Shown here one piece after another: positions 51,549 through 60,640 of a DNA stretch of 63,523 bases. The translations under genes were made by a program, and so were the position numbers. The stretch's first letter is position 1. Every line of letters starts with the position of its first letter. Origin of the DNA: Clostridiales bacterium (GTDB taxonomy: Bacteria; Bacillota; Clostridia; Oscillospirales; Oscillospiraceae); the NCBI GenBank assembly GCA_019418625.1, contig DYBL01000082.1, positions 1 through 63,523 of the forward strand, given 5' to 3'. The notes under the pieces are model-generated. The model was not told the origin of the DNA. It did no database searches and saw only the letters and a program-made list of their open reading frames with translations.

Positions 51549-52478
51549 TTAAGGTGCTGCCGCCTGGTTTTCCTGGCGGTATATCTGCCGGCGGGACCGG
51601 TCGATCAGCTCCTGGGCGGGCTGGGACAGTGTGTGGCCTTTTTCCACCACGTAGCCCAGCACCAGCATGTCGTCCAGACCTTCCACCGTTACATGGTGCA
51701 TGGCGGCGTGATCCTCTTCGAAAAAAGGCAGATCGATGCCCAGGTCCACCATCTCTGTCTGCTCCACCAGTGCGGTGGTGAAGTGTTCGCTGTTGGTATA
51801 GATCAGGGCCTGCATTTTGTCCATCTGCTCCACGCCCACACTCACCTGCTCCAGGTGGTGCTCCATGGAGAAAAAGTCGCTCAGCTCCTGCATGAAGCGC
51901 AGCTTTGGCACATCCTCCCGGGGGATCTGCTTTTGCTGGTAATAGGGGCTGCGGGGGCCTACATAGACGCACACCGGCTCCCGGCAAAGCTCTGCAAACT
52001 CCAGCCTCTTGTGGCGGATAATGTGGCGGAACTCCTTGAGCTGCTTTTGGGATACATACAGGACGCCCAGCTCCGAAAGACCCTGGGAAACATGGTTGGT
52101 GATCTCTTCCACAGTCCCCTGCCGGTGGCGGATCACCATGTCCGGATGGGACTGGTGCAGCTGCACCAGCAGCCGGGCCAGTACATGGCTGCGGTAGGCG
52201 GAGATGTTGAATTCCTCCTGGCGCTCTTTTTTCTCCTCCTGGCGCAGCAGATCCACGTTTTTCAAAATGGCTTCCGCATAAGGATAGGTGCTTTTTCCAA
52301 AAGCCGTCAGCCGCAGGCCCTTGGAGGTGCGTTCAAACAGCGGCTGTCCGAGATCCGCTTCCAACTGATGGATCACTTTGCTGACATTGGGCTGGGTGGT
52401 GTAGAGCTTTCCGGCGGCCTTTCCCAGGCTTCCATAACGGCACACCGCCATAAAGTATTCCAGCTGCTTGAGTTCCAT
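51549..52478 (-). CDS. LysR-family regulator
   Basis: 309 residues from the ATG at 52478 (GGAG 8 nt upstream). Winged HTH (1-60, MELKQLEYFMAVCRYGSLGK, AAGKLYTTQPNVSKVIHQLE) and effector-binding domain. Lies upstream of the dehydratase-cyclodeaminase pair, from which its terminator and 150 bp separate it; it probably activates that pair. The effector is unknown. Confidence 0.9.
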   Translation of the reverse strand: MELKQLEYFMAVCRYGSLGKAAGKLYTTQPNVSKVIHQLEADLGQPLFERTSKGLRLTAFGKSTYPYAEAILKNVDLLRQEEKKERQEEFNISAYRSHVLARLLVQLHQSHPDMVIRHRQGTVEEITNHVSQGLSELGVLYVSQKQLKEFRHIIRHKRLEFAELCREPVCVYVGPRSPYYQQKQIPREDVPKLRFMQELSDFFSMEHHLEQVSVGVEQMDKMQALIYTNSEHFTTALVEQTEMVDLGIDLPFFEEDHAAMHHVTVEGLDDMLVLGYVVEKGHTLSQPAQELIDRSRRQIYRQENQAAAP

Positions 52479-52540
52479 TGTATCATCTCCGCTTGTAAGC
52501 AGGCCTGCGCCTGACAAAAAAGTTATGTGCGCAGATCTGG

Positions 52541-54010
52541 TCAGGGCAAGATATCGTACCGCTCCAAAATCACAGCCGTTTGAGCGCGGGTCACAACGCT
52601 TCCCGGAGAAAGGGTCTGGGCGGAGGTGCCGTTTATCAGGCCCTGTTCCACCGCCCAGGCCATAGCTTCAAGGGCATAGGATGCGATTTGGGCAGCATCG
52701 GTGTATGGATCCAGGGCAAACGGCGTGGCGGGGGAGCCGGCAAGCCGCCACAGGAAAGTGACCAGCTGCTGCCGGGTGACCTCCGATGCGGGGGCGCTTC
52801 CGTCGCTGAGGCCTGTGGACACGGCCCAGGCTCGTGCCTGAGCCATGGACTGGGGCTGCATGCCCTCCAGCCTTGCCATGACCATCCACATCTGCTGGCG
52901 GGTCATGGAGCGCTCCGGGGAAAAGGTCGTTGCCGAAGTGCCGGAAAACAGCTGGTGCGCATACACATAGGAGACTGCGGAACGGTACCATGCGTCTGCG
53001 GCCACGTCTGTAAACGGCAGTGCTGATGTTCCGTATATGGCGGAAAAGACCGGCTGCATGTGGTCCAGCCAAGTGTTTTGTTCCCGGTCGTAAAAATGAC
53101 TGTCGGCATTTACCGCAAAGGGGATGCCTGCGTCTGTCAGTGCCTGGGTCACAAAAGCGGCAAAGACCGCCTGCTCCGCTATCGTATAGTCGTCCCCGTC
53201 GTTGTAGTTCCCCGGCATCCAAGCGCCGACCCAGGTGGGAATGCCGGTATCTTCCTGCCATTGGAGAGCCAGGTCGATCTTTTCCTGTACCAGGGCCTTT
53301 TCCTCGGCGGTTCCCACCGTCCACAGCTTGCGGGGGTTTTCTCTGGAGGGGCCGGAGGCGTAGAAATGCCATTCTGCCATCAGGTACCCATTGGACGCAG
53401 AGGGGATCTCCAGGTCCTGCAAATATGCCGCATCAGACCGCATCCGGGGTGAGATCATGATGATCCGCTCCGGATTAGTCTCCCGGACTGCGGATACCAG
53501 GCGCTCATAGATTTCGTTGAGACGGTCCGGCTCGTTTTTCAATGCATCAGTGACCTCGATGATCAAGTCGAAGGACAGCAAAAAGGATGTGTCCTGGAAA
53601 TGCTCGGCCACTGTTTTCCACCATGCTTCCACCTGCTGCAGATTCTTGTCTGAAGGGTCATTTTTCAATTCGTCCGCCTGATAGGCGATGATGGGGATCA
53701 GACCGGCTGCCAGACAATCCCGGACCTGCCGATCCAGCAGGGCCAGGAGTTCTTCTGTGGCCGCATCCTTGACCCGGATGCGGACGTGGGAGATCCCGGC
53801 ATCCTTGAAATCTTTCGGCACCTCAGAGTTGTATAAGGACTTTCCTGCGGCGGTTTTGCACCAGTCCACATCCATGCCCTTGCCCAGCATCTGCTGATAG
53901 ACAAAAGGGTCGATGGGGGTGCTGTACTGTGACGCATCGGCAGCTTTGGTACATGGGATAAGCGGCAGCATCAAAAGGAACACAAAAAGGAAGATAAAAG
54001 TTTTTTTCAT
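52541..54010 (-). CDS. GH5-like SLH-anchored protein
   Basis: 489 residues from the ATG at 54010 (CAGGAG upstream; MKKTFIFLFVFLLMLPLIPC signal). A cellulase-fold domain (about 25-345) followed by three SLH modules (about 350-489, ADAWYRSAVSYVYAHQLFSG). Conserved GH5 motifs are altered: the beta-4 NEP position reads DLIIEVTDAL, and the beta-7 nucleophile region reads TWVGAWMPGNYN without a Glu. It may be a divergent hydrolase or a carbohydrate-binding pseudo-enzyme on the cell surface. Confidence 0.8.
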   Translation of the reverse strand: MKKTFIFLFVFLLMLPLIPCTKAADASQYSTPIDPFVYQQMLGKGMDVDWCKTAAGKSLYNSEVPKDFKDAGISHVRIRVKDAATEELLALLDRQVRDCLAAGLIPIIAYQADELKNDPSDKNLQQVEAWWKTVAEHFQDTSFLLSFDLIIEVTDALKNEPDRLNEIYERLVSAVRETNPERIIMISPRMRSDAAYLQDLEIPSASNGYLMAEWHFYASGPSRENPRKLWTVGTAEEKALVQEKIDLALQWQEDTGIPTWVGAWMPGNYNDGDDYTIAEQAVFAAFVTQALTDAGIPFAVNADSHFYDREQNTWLDHMQPVFSAIYGTSALPFTDVAADAWYRSAVSYVYAHQLFSGTSATTFSPERSMTRQQMWMVMARLEGMQPQSMAQARAWAVSTGLSDGSAPASEVTRQQLVTFLWRLAGSPATPFALDPYTDAAQIASYALEAMAWAVEQGLINGTSAQTLSPGSVVTRAQTAVILERYDILP

Positions 54011-54583
54011 AGAAGACTCCTGACAACTCGAAATAGCCGATTCCATTGACATGAAAATGGCATTGCATACAGTGAGATTCAAATAAGGCTGGTTCACTTC
54101 AGCGGCTGCGGAGAAGCCGGCACAAAACCGGTGCAGGAAAGGAAAGCATCTCTCGCCTGATAATGGCGGATGCAAATATACTTTGCTGGGTTCCGGTGAA
54201 TGGAGCCCTGCTTTTCTCCTTTGAAGTTAAGCACACGAGGTGTCAATATAGTAATTGCCATTACAATGATTTGCAGAGATATTGCCGAATCGTTAGGGAA
54301 TGATTCGCAGCAAACAGAATTTTTCCGCTTACAATTGGCTCTGCGGGTATAGCCACAAGGATACACAACCGATATATCTGGCATCCGCAGCGGAAATGCC
54401 GCAGAAAGAGAAACGGCTGAGGAGAAACGGCAGGCGACAACAAAAGCCTCAAATATCACAGCCGGCATCGTGCCTGCATAGAGTTTGGATCATTGCCTTG
54501 CTGCTCAGTGTAGCACAATACGGTTCATAAAGCTACTGTTTTGCGGCCTGCATGATCAGGAGAAAAGGCGGCTGCGAATGCGG
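54011..54583. other. Intergenic stretch upstream of the SLH gene
   Basis: No gene seen. Contains small inverted repeats, for example CGAATCGTT/AATGATTCG (54286-54307). The region includes the promoter of the GH5-like gene, of which no strong match could be fixed. Confidence 0.55.
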
Positions 54584-54628
54584 AAAAGTCCCGAAACGCC
54601 TTGCATCGCAAGACGTTTCGGGACTTGA
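54584..54628 (-). terminator. Terminator of the GMP synthase-like gene
   Basis: AAGTCCCGAAACG...CGTTTCGGGACTT hairpin with T-rich end on the minus strand. Confidence 0.85.
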
Positions 54629-54640
54629 TGTTCCTGAGGG

Positions 54641-55621
54641 TCATTCCCACTCGATGGTCCCGCAGGGCTTGGGAGTAAGATCGTAGAGCACCCGGTTGAC
54701 GCCGGGAACCTCTTTGGTGATACGGTCGGTGATATGCTGCAGCAGGGAGAAGGGCACGTCCTCCACGGTGGCGGTCATGGCGTCCACCGTGTTGACCGCC
54801 CGGAGAATGACCGGCCACTCGAAGCTGCGCAGGCCGTCCTTCACACCCACGCTTTTGAAATCGGGCACGACGGTAAAGTACTGCCACACCTTGCCCTCCA
54901 GGCCGTTTTTGGCAAACTCCTCCCGCAAAATGGCATCGGATTCCCGAACAGCCTCCAGCCGATCCCGGGTGATGGCACCCAGGCAGCGCACGCCCAGACC
55001 GGGGCCGGGGAAGGGCTGGCGGAAAACCATGTTGTCGGGCAGGCCCAGAGTCTTGCCCACCATGCGCACCTCATCCTTGAACAGCAGCCGTACCGGCTCC
55101 ACCAACTCGAATTTCAGGTCTTCCGGCAGACCGCCCACGTTGTGGTGAGCCTTTACAGGGCCGCTCTCCAGAATGTCGGGATAGATGGTGCCCTGGGCCA
55201 GGAATTCAATGCCCTCCAGCTTCCGGGCTTCCTCCTCGAACACCCGGATGAACTCCGCGCCGATGATCTTGCGCTTGCGCTCCGGTTCAGCCACGCCGGC
55301 AAGCTTGTCCAGGAAACGATCCACCGCGTCCACATAGATCAAATTGGCGTCCATCTCGTCCCGGAACACCTGGACCACCTGCTCGGGCTCTCCTTTGCGG
55401 AGGAGACCGTGGTTGACGTGGACACAAACCAGCTGCTTGCCGATGGCGCGGATCAGCAGGGCGGCCACCACGGAGGAGTCCACGCCGCCGCTGAGGGCCA
55501 GCAGCACCTTTTTCTCTCCCACTTGTGCCCGTACCTCTGCGATCTGCTGGTCAATGAAAGCCTGTGCCAATGCGGGGGTGGTGATCCGTTCCATATTCTC
55601 GGGGCGCTTGTTTTGCTGCAT
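54641..55621 (-). CDS. GMP synthase-like ATP pyrophosphatase lacking the glutaminase domain
   Basis: 326 residues. N-type ATP-PPase P-loop LALSGGVDSSVVAALL, HGLLRKGE, GTIYPDILESGP, HHNVGGLP, PFPGPGLGVR, and the C-terminal dimerisation domain ending GTIEWE. It matches the synthetase half of GuaA (about residues 190-513), while a complete guaA lies 1 kb away. AGGAGG precedes the ATG. It would use free ammonia or another amide donor to aminate XMP, or act on a related nucleotide. Archaeal split GuaA is precedent for a separate subunit; no GATase subunit gene is adjacent. Confidence 0.92.
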   Translation of the reverse strand: MQQNKRPENMERITTPALAQAFIDQQIAEVRAQVGEKKVLLALSGGVDSSVVAALLIRAIGKQLVCVHVNHGLLRKGEPEQVVQVFRDEMDANLIYVDAVDRFLDKLAGVAEPERKRKIIGAEFIRVFEEEARKLEGIEFLAQGTIYPDILESGPVKAHHNVGGLPEDLKFELVEPVRLLFKDEVRMVGKTLGLPDNMVFRQPFPGPGLGVRCLGAITRDRLEAVRESDAILREEFAKNGLEGKVWQYFTVVPDFKSVGVKDGLRSFEWPVILRAVNTVDAMTATVEDVPFSLLQHITDRITKEVPGVNRVLYDLTPKPCGTIEWE

Positions 55622-55783
55622 ACTGCATTCCTCCTGTCATACGTTCCGGGAGAGGGGCGGGGGACCCGCGGCCCTTCCGGCTTGCTGAAAGATGATCGAA
55701 TGAAGCCGTTGATAGATTTATTATAGCGGAAAATGGCGCCGAGGGCAACTGCCATTGACCGGAGGCGTCCTGCCGGAATAAAA

Positions 55784-55818
55784 ACGCGAGGTCATCCCCA
55801 AAGCGGGATGGCCCCGCG
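55784..55818 (-). terminator. Terminator of the YczE-like gene
   Basis: GCGAGGTCATCCCC / GGGATGGCCCCGCGC imperfect stem; minus strand ends GTTTTTATT. Confidence 0.7.
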
Positions 55819-55848
55819 CACAGTGCGCCTGGGGCGGAGGACGGCAAC

Positions 55849-56502
55849 TCAGCAGTCTCCGCCGGCAAACAGCCGCTGTGCAAGACGGCCCACGGGCTTT
55901 CCCATCTGCCTGGTCAGCAGCCCGACAAACAGTGCCGCGGCCACGGTGCCCTCCCGTACGCCTACCAAGGTGCCGGTGGAGAACAGGCCGATCAGAACGG
56001 CGATCGTCACCAGAGTGACGTCAAAACACACCTTCATGTTTCCGAATTTTACGGGGAGCCGCTTGCACAGCGCCAGGATCAGCCCCTCGCCTGCCAGGGG
56101 CACCGCCTGGGCGGCCACTTCGACGCTGACGCCCAGCGCCACCAGGAAAATACCCGCTGCGCACAGGAGCCACTGGGTCTGATAGGAGTTGGGCGTCACG
56201 CTGCCCAGCAGATACACCGCCAGGTCCGTCAGCAGGCCGAAGAGCAGCGCCGCCGGCAGCTGCAAGAGCTGGAGGAGGGCGAACTGCCGCCGCAGCAAAA
56301 GGATCTGGAGCAGGACGAAGACGGCATGCATGGCAATGGTGGCGGTGCCGACCGTGACCGGAGCGATCAGGCTGATCACGTACGGCATGCTGGAAATGGG
56401 CGAGGTGCCCAGGTCTGCACGTATGGAAAAGGCCACGCCGAAGGCCATGATACAAAGACCTGCGCATAAAAACAAGCAGCGCTTGACGGATTGTGTTTTC
56501 AA
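55849..56502 (-). CDS. YczE/YyaS/YitT-like membrane protein
   Basis: About 217 residues, five to six membrane helices. Typical N-terminal motif RCLFLCAGLCIMAFGVAFSI and the RADLGTSPISSMPYVIS segment. The TTG start at 56502 is chosen for its AAGGGAAG ribosome site; the frame is open to 56631 with no better site. Function unknown; in this family some members are near nucleotide or antibiotic genes. Here it lies between two guaA-type genes, but cotranscription is doubtful given terminators on both sides. Confidence 0.8.
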   Translation of the reverse strand: MKTQSVKRCLFLCAGLCIMAFGVAFSIRADLGTSPISSMPYVISLIAPVTVGTATIAMHAVFVLLQILLLRRQFALLQLLQLPAALLFGLLTDLAVYLLGSVTPNSYQTQWLLCAAGIFLVALGVSVEVAAQAVPLAGEGLILALCKRLPVKFGNMKVCFDVTLVTIAVLIGLFSTGTLVGVREGTVAAALFVGLLTRQMGKPVGRLAQRLFAGGDC

Positions 56503-56632
56503 AGACGATACTTCCCTTCTGCTTTGTGATTTCACTTGGAAAGCAGAGGGCAATCGCCTTTGTTTCGGGGGAGATTGGGGATCTTCCAGGTCCAATAGAT
56601 CAAAAGCTTTTTCATCATGTTCAAAAATCAAA

Positions 56633-56676
56633 AGGGCCGCCCTCCCGCTGCGGGGTGCAGCGGAAAAAGCGGCCCT
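56633..56676 (-). terminator. guaA terminator
   Basis: Nested hairpin AGGGCCGC...GCGGCCCT with inner CCGCTGC/GCAGCGG; minus strand continues TTTTGATTTTTG. Confidence 0.8.
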
Positions 56677-56699
56677 GGGCGCGGGCGGGGCCCGCAGGT

Positions 56700-58241
56700 T
56701 TATTCAAATTCCACCGTTGCGGGAGGTTTGCTGGTGATGTCGTACAGCACCCGGTTGATGCCGGGGACCTCGTTGACGATACGCACGCTCACCCGGTCCA
56801 GCACGTCGTAGGGGATGCGGGTCCAGTCGGCGGTCATGAAGTCATCGGTGGTGACAGAGCGCAGGGCTACCGCGTAATCATAGGTGCGGCCGTCGCCCAT
56901 GACGCCCACGGAGCGCATATTGGTCAGCACCGCGAAGTACTGATTCATGGCGCCCTCCAGGTTGGCCTTGGCGATCTCGTCCCGGAAGATAAAGTCCGCC
57001 AGACGCAGGGTATCCAGCTTCTCCTTGGTGATCTCGCCCAGCACACGGATGGCAAGACCGGGGCCGGGGAAGGGCTGACGCATGACCAGATATTCCGGCA
57101 GACCCAGCTCGCGGCCCAGCTGGCGGACCTCGTCCTTGAAGAGCATCCGCAGCGGCTCGATGATCTCCTTGAAATCCACATAGTCGGGCAGGCCGCCTAC
57201 GTTGTGGTGGCTCTTGATGACGGCGGCATTGCCGGCGCCGGACTCGATCACGTCGGGATAGATGGTGCCCTGGACCAGGTAATCCACCTGGCCGATCTTC
57301 TTGGCCTCGGCTTCAAAGACCCGGATGAACTCCTCGCCGATGATCTTGCGCTTGCGCTCGGGGTCGCTGACGCCGGCCAGCTTGCCCAAAAACAGCTCCT
57401 CGGCATTGGAGCGGACGAAGTTGATGTCCCACTTTTTGAAGGCGGCCTCTACCTCGTCGCCTTCGTTGAGACGCATAAGGCCGTGATCCACGAACACGCA
57501 GGTAAGCTGACTGCCCACGGCCTCGGCGACCAATGCCGCAGCCACGGAGGAGTCCACGCCGCCGGAGAGAGCCAGCAGGACGCGGCCGTTGCCTACCTTT
57601 TCCCGGATGGCGGCGATGGCAGTCTCCTTGTAGTCGCCCATGGTCCAGTCGCCCTTGGCGCCGCAGACCTCATAGAGGAAGTTGCGGATCATGGCGGTGC
57701 CGTACTGGGTGTGGTTCACCTCGGGATGGTACTGCACACCGTAGAAGCCCCGGGACTCGTCGCAGATGGCCACATTGGGACAGGCGTCGGAGTGGGCCAC
57801 CAGAGAGAAGCCCTCGGGCACCTTCTCCATATAGTCGCCGTGGCTCATCCAGGTGATGCTCTCCTGGGGCAGACCCTTGAAGAGCTTGCAGGAGGTATCA
57901 AAATAGGTGTCGGTCTTGCCGTATTCCCGGGCGGAGTCCTCGGTGGCGGCCACGACCTTGCCGCCCAGATTGTGGGCCAGCAGCTGGCAGCCATAGCAGA
58001 TGCCCAGGATGGGCACGCCCAGCTGGAACACGGCGGGGTCCGCCTGGGGGGACGTGGGATCATACACGCTGTTGGGGCCGCCGGTGAAGATGATGCCGAT
58101 GGGATCCATGGCCCGGATGGTCTCCATGGGGGTGGTATAGGGCTTGACCTCGCAGTAAACACCGCACTCGCGGACCCGGCGGGCGATCAGCTGGTTATAC
58201 TGGCCGCCGAAATCCAGCACGATGACGGTCTGGTGGGACAT
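56700..58241 (-). CDS. guaA: GMP synthase (glutamine-hydrolysing)
   Basis: 513 residues. XMP + ATP + glutamine to GMP. N-terminal class I amidotransferase (1-195): nucleophile Cys in GICYGCQLLA, His/Glu in YHPEVNHT. ATP-PPase with LALSGGVDSSVAAALV; C-terminal dimerisation domain ending ATVEFE. AAGGAGG before the ATG. The complete enzyme of the purine pathway, paralogous to the shorter protein nearby. Confidence 0.98.
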   Translation of the reverse strand: MSHQTVIVLDFGGQYNQLIARRVRECGVYCEVKPYTTPMETIRAMDPIGIIFTGGPNSVYDPTSPQADPAVFQLGVPILGICYGCQLLAHNLGGKVVAATEDSAREYGKTDTYFDTSCKLFKGLPQESITWMSHGDYMEKVPEGFSLVAHSDACPNVAICDESRGFYGVQYHPEVNHTQYGTAMIRNFLYEVCGAKGDWTMGDYKETAIAAIREKVGNGRVLLALSGGVDSSVAAALVAEAVGSQLTCVFVDHGLMRLNEGDEVEAAFKKWDINFVRSNAEELFLGKLAGVSDPERKRKIIGEEFIRVFEAEAKKIGQVDYLVQGTIYPDVIESGAGNAAVIKSHHNVGGLPDYVDFKEIIEPLRMLFKDEVRQLGRELGLPEYLVMRQPFPGPGLAIRVLGEITKEKLDTLRLADFIFRDEIAKANLEGAMNQYFAVLTNMRSVGVMGDGRTYDYAVALRSVTTDDFMTADWTRIPYDVLDRVSVRIVNEVPGINRVLYDITSKPPATVEFE

Positions 58242-58268
58242 GTGGGTTCCTCCTTTATCAAACGTGGG

Positions 58269-58892
58269 TTATGAACAGTCTGCGCCGCCCCACTCGACCA
58301 CGGTAAAGCCTGTGCGGGCAAAGGCGGGCAGGGTTTGGGCAGGAAGTTCCACCGGCTCGTCCAGGGCCTTCCAGGCCATAAACACCCGCAGGACGCTGTC
58401 GGGCCGGGGGGAGATCTCCAGCCGGGCGTGGTCGGTGTACGCCTCTGCCTGGAAGGAGATGAGATTATAGGGGTTTTGCTCCATCTGGGGCAGCCAGTAG
58501 ACGATAAATTCATTGGCCTCCCGGCGATTGAGCCCCAGGGAGGAGAGGGCCTCCTCCAAAAATGCCGCGGTATCCGCGCCGGAGACGCAGAACCCTTCGG
58601 AAAAATCATAGGACGCGGCGCAGGTGCCCTCCCAGAAAAGATAGCTGTATTCCTGCCCTTCCTCATCCCGGAGGGTGCCGTCCGGCGATGCGGTGACGGT
58701 CCAGACACCGTCCTGCGCGGCAGGATAGGTGCACGTCAGCGTTCCGCCGTAGTCCAGCGCCACAGTGACGGCCGTCTCTTCCTCCGGGTAGAGGTAGATC
58801 ACAGGCTTGGCGTCTCTGCCGCCGAAGACGGATTCGCAGCCGCTGAGCATCAGCACAGCGACGGCTGCCAACAAAACAAGCTGCTTTTTCAT
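58269..58892 (-). CDS. Lipoprotein, unknown function
   Basis: 207 residues from the ATG at 58892 (AGGAGGAG upstream). Lipobox MLSGC, then beta-rich domain: PVIYLYPEEETAVTVALDYG, TCTYPAAQDGVWTVTASPDG, and SYLFWEGT; C-terminal VVEWGGADCS. The KPVIYLYPEE opening recurs in a clostridial family of unknown function. Precedes guaA by 27 bp and may share its transcript. Confidence 0.8.
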   Translation of the reverse strand: MKKQLVLLAAVAVLMLSGCESVFGGRDAKPVIYLYPEEETAVTVALDYGGTLTCTYPAAQDGVWTVTASPDGTLRDEEGQEYSYLFWEGTCAASYDFSEGFCVSGADTAAFLEEALSSLGLNRREANEFIVYWLPQMEQNPYNLISFQAEAYTDHARLEISPRPDSVLRVFMAWKALDEPVELPAQTLPAFARTGFTVVEWGGADCS

Positions 58893-58971
58893 ACCTGCTC
58901 CTCCTTCTTGGCTTTGTACCAGCGAAGACGGGAAAAACGGCGTGGAGTTCTGCGCAGGGAAACGGACGGGA

Positions 58972-59550
58972 TTACTCCTCGTCCCGGAAGACGATGTTGC
59001 CGGGCTCGGCGGACTCAATGATAGCCAGGGACTTGAGGTTCACGCCGGCAGCGCGCAGCCGGTCGCCGCCGCCCTGGAAGCCCTTCTCCACGGCGCAGCC
59101 GATGCCCACCAGCGTGGCGCCGGCGGCGGTGACGATGTCGCACAGGCCGCGCATGGCCTCGCCGTTGGCCATGAAGTCGTCGATGATGAGCACCTTGTCC
59201 TCGGAGCTGATCCACTCCTTGGACACCAGCAGCGTGACCTTTTTCTTGTAAGTATAGGAGAAGATGTCGCTTTGATAGAGACCGCCCTCGATGTTGTCGC
59301 TCTTGGCCTTCTTGGCGAAGATCATGGGCTTTCCGAAGTGCTGGGCCACGATGGCGGAAAGAGCGATGCCGCTGGCTTCGGCGGTGAGGATCATGGTGAC
59401 TTCATCCATGTTGAAGTGCCGGCCGAATTCCTCGGCAATGTGGCTCATCAGCGTGGTGTCGATCCGGTGGTTCAAAAAGCCGTCCACCTTGATGATGTTG
59501 CCGGGCAGCACCTTGCCCTCTTTGACGATGCGCTCTTTCAGTTCCTGCAT
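58972..59550 (-). CDS. xpt: Xanthine phosphoribosyltransferase
   Basis: 192 residues. Xanthine + PRPP to XMP, the substrate of GuaA. The PRPP motif is VLIIDDFMANGEA and the N-terminal MQELKERIVKEGKVLPGNII is typical. The ATG at 59550 is preferred over 59556 because the ribosome site would otherwise overlap. Together with guaA it forms a xanthine salvage route to GMP. Its leader was searched for a purine riboswitch; none was seen. Confidence 0.95.
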   Translation of the reverse strand: MQELKERIVKEGKVLPGNIIKVDGFLNHRIDTTLMSHIAEEFGRHFNMDEVTMILTAEASGIALSAIVAQHFGKPMIFAKKAKSDNIEGGLYQSDIFSYTYKKKVTLLVSKEWISSEDKVLIIDDFMANGEAMRGLCDIVTAAGATLVGIGCAVEKGFQGGGDRLRAAGVNLKSLAIIESAEPGNIVFRDEE

Positions 59551-59612
59551 GAACATATCCCCCTCAAGTTGTTGTTTCTGTTTGGAATTTGTAAAAAATT
59601 CGACTTTGACTT

Positions 59613-59641
59613 ATTATCTCCAATAATCCCTGGATTTGCAA
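59613..59641 (-). promoter_or_regulatory. xpt promoter
   Basis: Minus strand: TTGCAA (59636-59641), 17 bp, GATAAT (59613-59618). Confidence 0.65.
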
Positions 59642-59709
59642 CTGTTTTTCCCCACAAAAAGAAAAATCTCTCCCCCTGCGGTCTTGGCATGACGGACAAA
59701 ATGCGCGAA

Positions 59710-59741
59710 AGGCCGCGCCGTGGGTGAACACGGCGCGGCCT
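59710..59741 (-). terminator. mrp terminator
   Basis: AGGCCGCGCCGTG/CACGGCGCGGCCT stem with a 6-nt loop, then TTTCGCGC on the minus strand. Confidence 0.8.
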
Positions 59742-59746
59742 GGGTA

Positions 59747-60568
59747 TTATTTGCCCTCCAGCTTGTCGGCAGCGGCGTCCAGCCACTGGCCCTGGAAGGA
59801 TTCGATGTCGCCGGCGTCGGTCAGAGCGGCCAGAGCCGGATCGATGGGCATCTCCGCCAGCAGAGGCAGGTTATGCCGCCGGGCGGCCTCGGCGGTCTTG
59901 CCCTCGCCGAAGAGGTGGATCTTCTTGCCGCAGTCCGGGCAGGCCACATAGCTCATGTTCTCCACCAGACCCAGAATGGGCACTTCCATCATCTCGGCCA
60001 TCTTCACGGCCTTTTCCACCACCATGCTCACCAGCTCCTGGGGAGAGGCCACCACGATGATGCCGTCCAGGGGGATGGACTGGAACACGGAGAGGGATAC
60101 ATCGCCGGTTCCCGGAGGCATGTCCACAAACAGATAGTCGCAGTTCCACAGCACGTCCGTCCAGAACTGCTGCACCACGCCGGAGATGACGGGGCCGCGC
60201 CAGATGACGGGATCGGTCTCGTTGGGAAGCAGCAGATTGGTGGACATGACCTGGATGCCCGTGCGGGACTCCATGGGATAGAGGCCCTGCTCACTGCCCA
60301 TAGCCTGGCCGTGAACGCCGAAGGCCTTGGGAATGGAGGGGCCGGTGACGTCCGCGTCCAGCACGCCCACGGCGTAGCCGCGGCGGCGCATGGTGACGGC
60401 CAGCTGGCTGGTGACCATGGACTTGCCCACGCCGCCCTTGCCGGAGACGATGCCGTAGACCTTGCCGACTCTGGCGGCGGGATTGTGCTCTTTCAGGAGG
60501 GACTGAGGCTCCTGACGCTCGCTGCAGCTTTCACCGCAGGTGGAGCAATTGTGGGTGCATTCACTCAT
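59747..60568 (-). CDS. Mrp/NBP35-type Fe-S carrier ATPase
   Basis: 273 residues from the ATG at 60568 (AAAGGAG upstream). N-terminal Cys cluster (HNCSTCGESC) and deviant Walker A GIVSGKGGVGKS, with VDMPPGTGD. Binds and transfers Fe-S clusters to targets. Central Cys pair CPDCGKK near residue 215 bridges the cluster dimer. Encoded between the SbcC-like and xpt genes. Confidence 0.93.
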   Translation of the reverse strand: MSECTHNCSTCGESCSERQEPQSLLKEHNPAARVGKVYGIVSGKGGVGKSMVTSQLAVTMRRRGYAVGVLDADVTGPSIPKAFGVHGQAMGSEQGLYPMESRTGIQVMSTNLLLPNETDPVIWRGPVISGVVQQFWTDVLWNCDYLFVDMPPGTGDVSLSVFQSIPLDGIIVVASPQELVSMVVEKAVKMAEMMEVPILGLVENMSYVACPDCGKKIHLFGEGKTAEAARRHNLPLLAEMPIDPALAALTDAGDIESFQGQWLDAAADKLEGK

Positions 60569-60640
60569 ACGTGTATATCTCCTTTTCGCTTTTGCGTAAT
60601 CAATACGGACTTTGACCGGGCGCACCCGGTACAGCCTATC

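Noticed and set aside
59557..59740. Purine riboswitch upstream of xpt
   Set aside because: Looked for the conserved core and paired arms; none seen. Only a sigma-A promoter was found.
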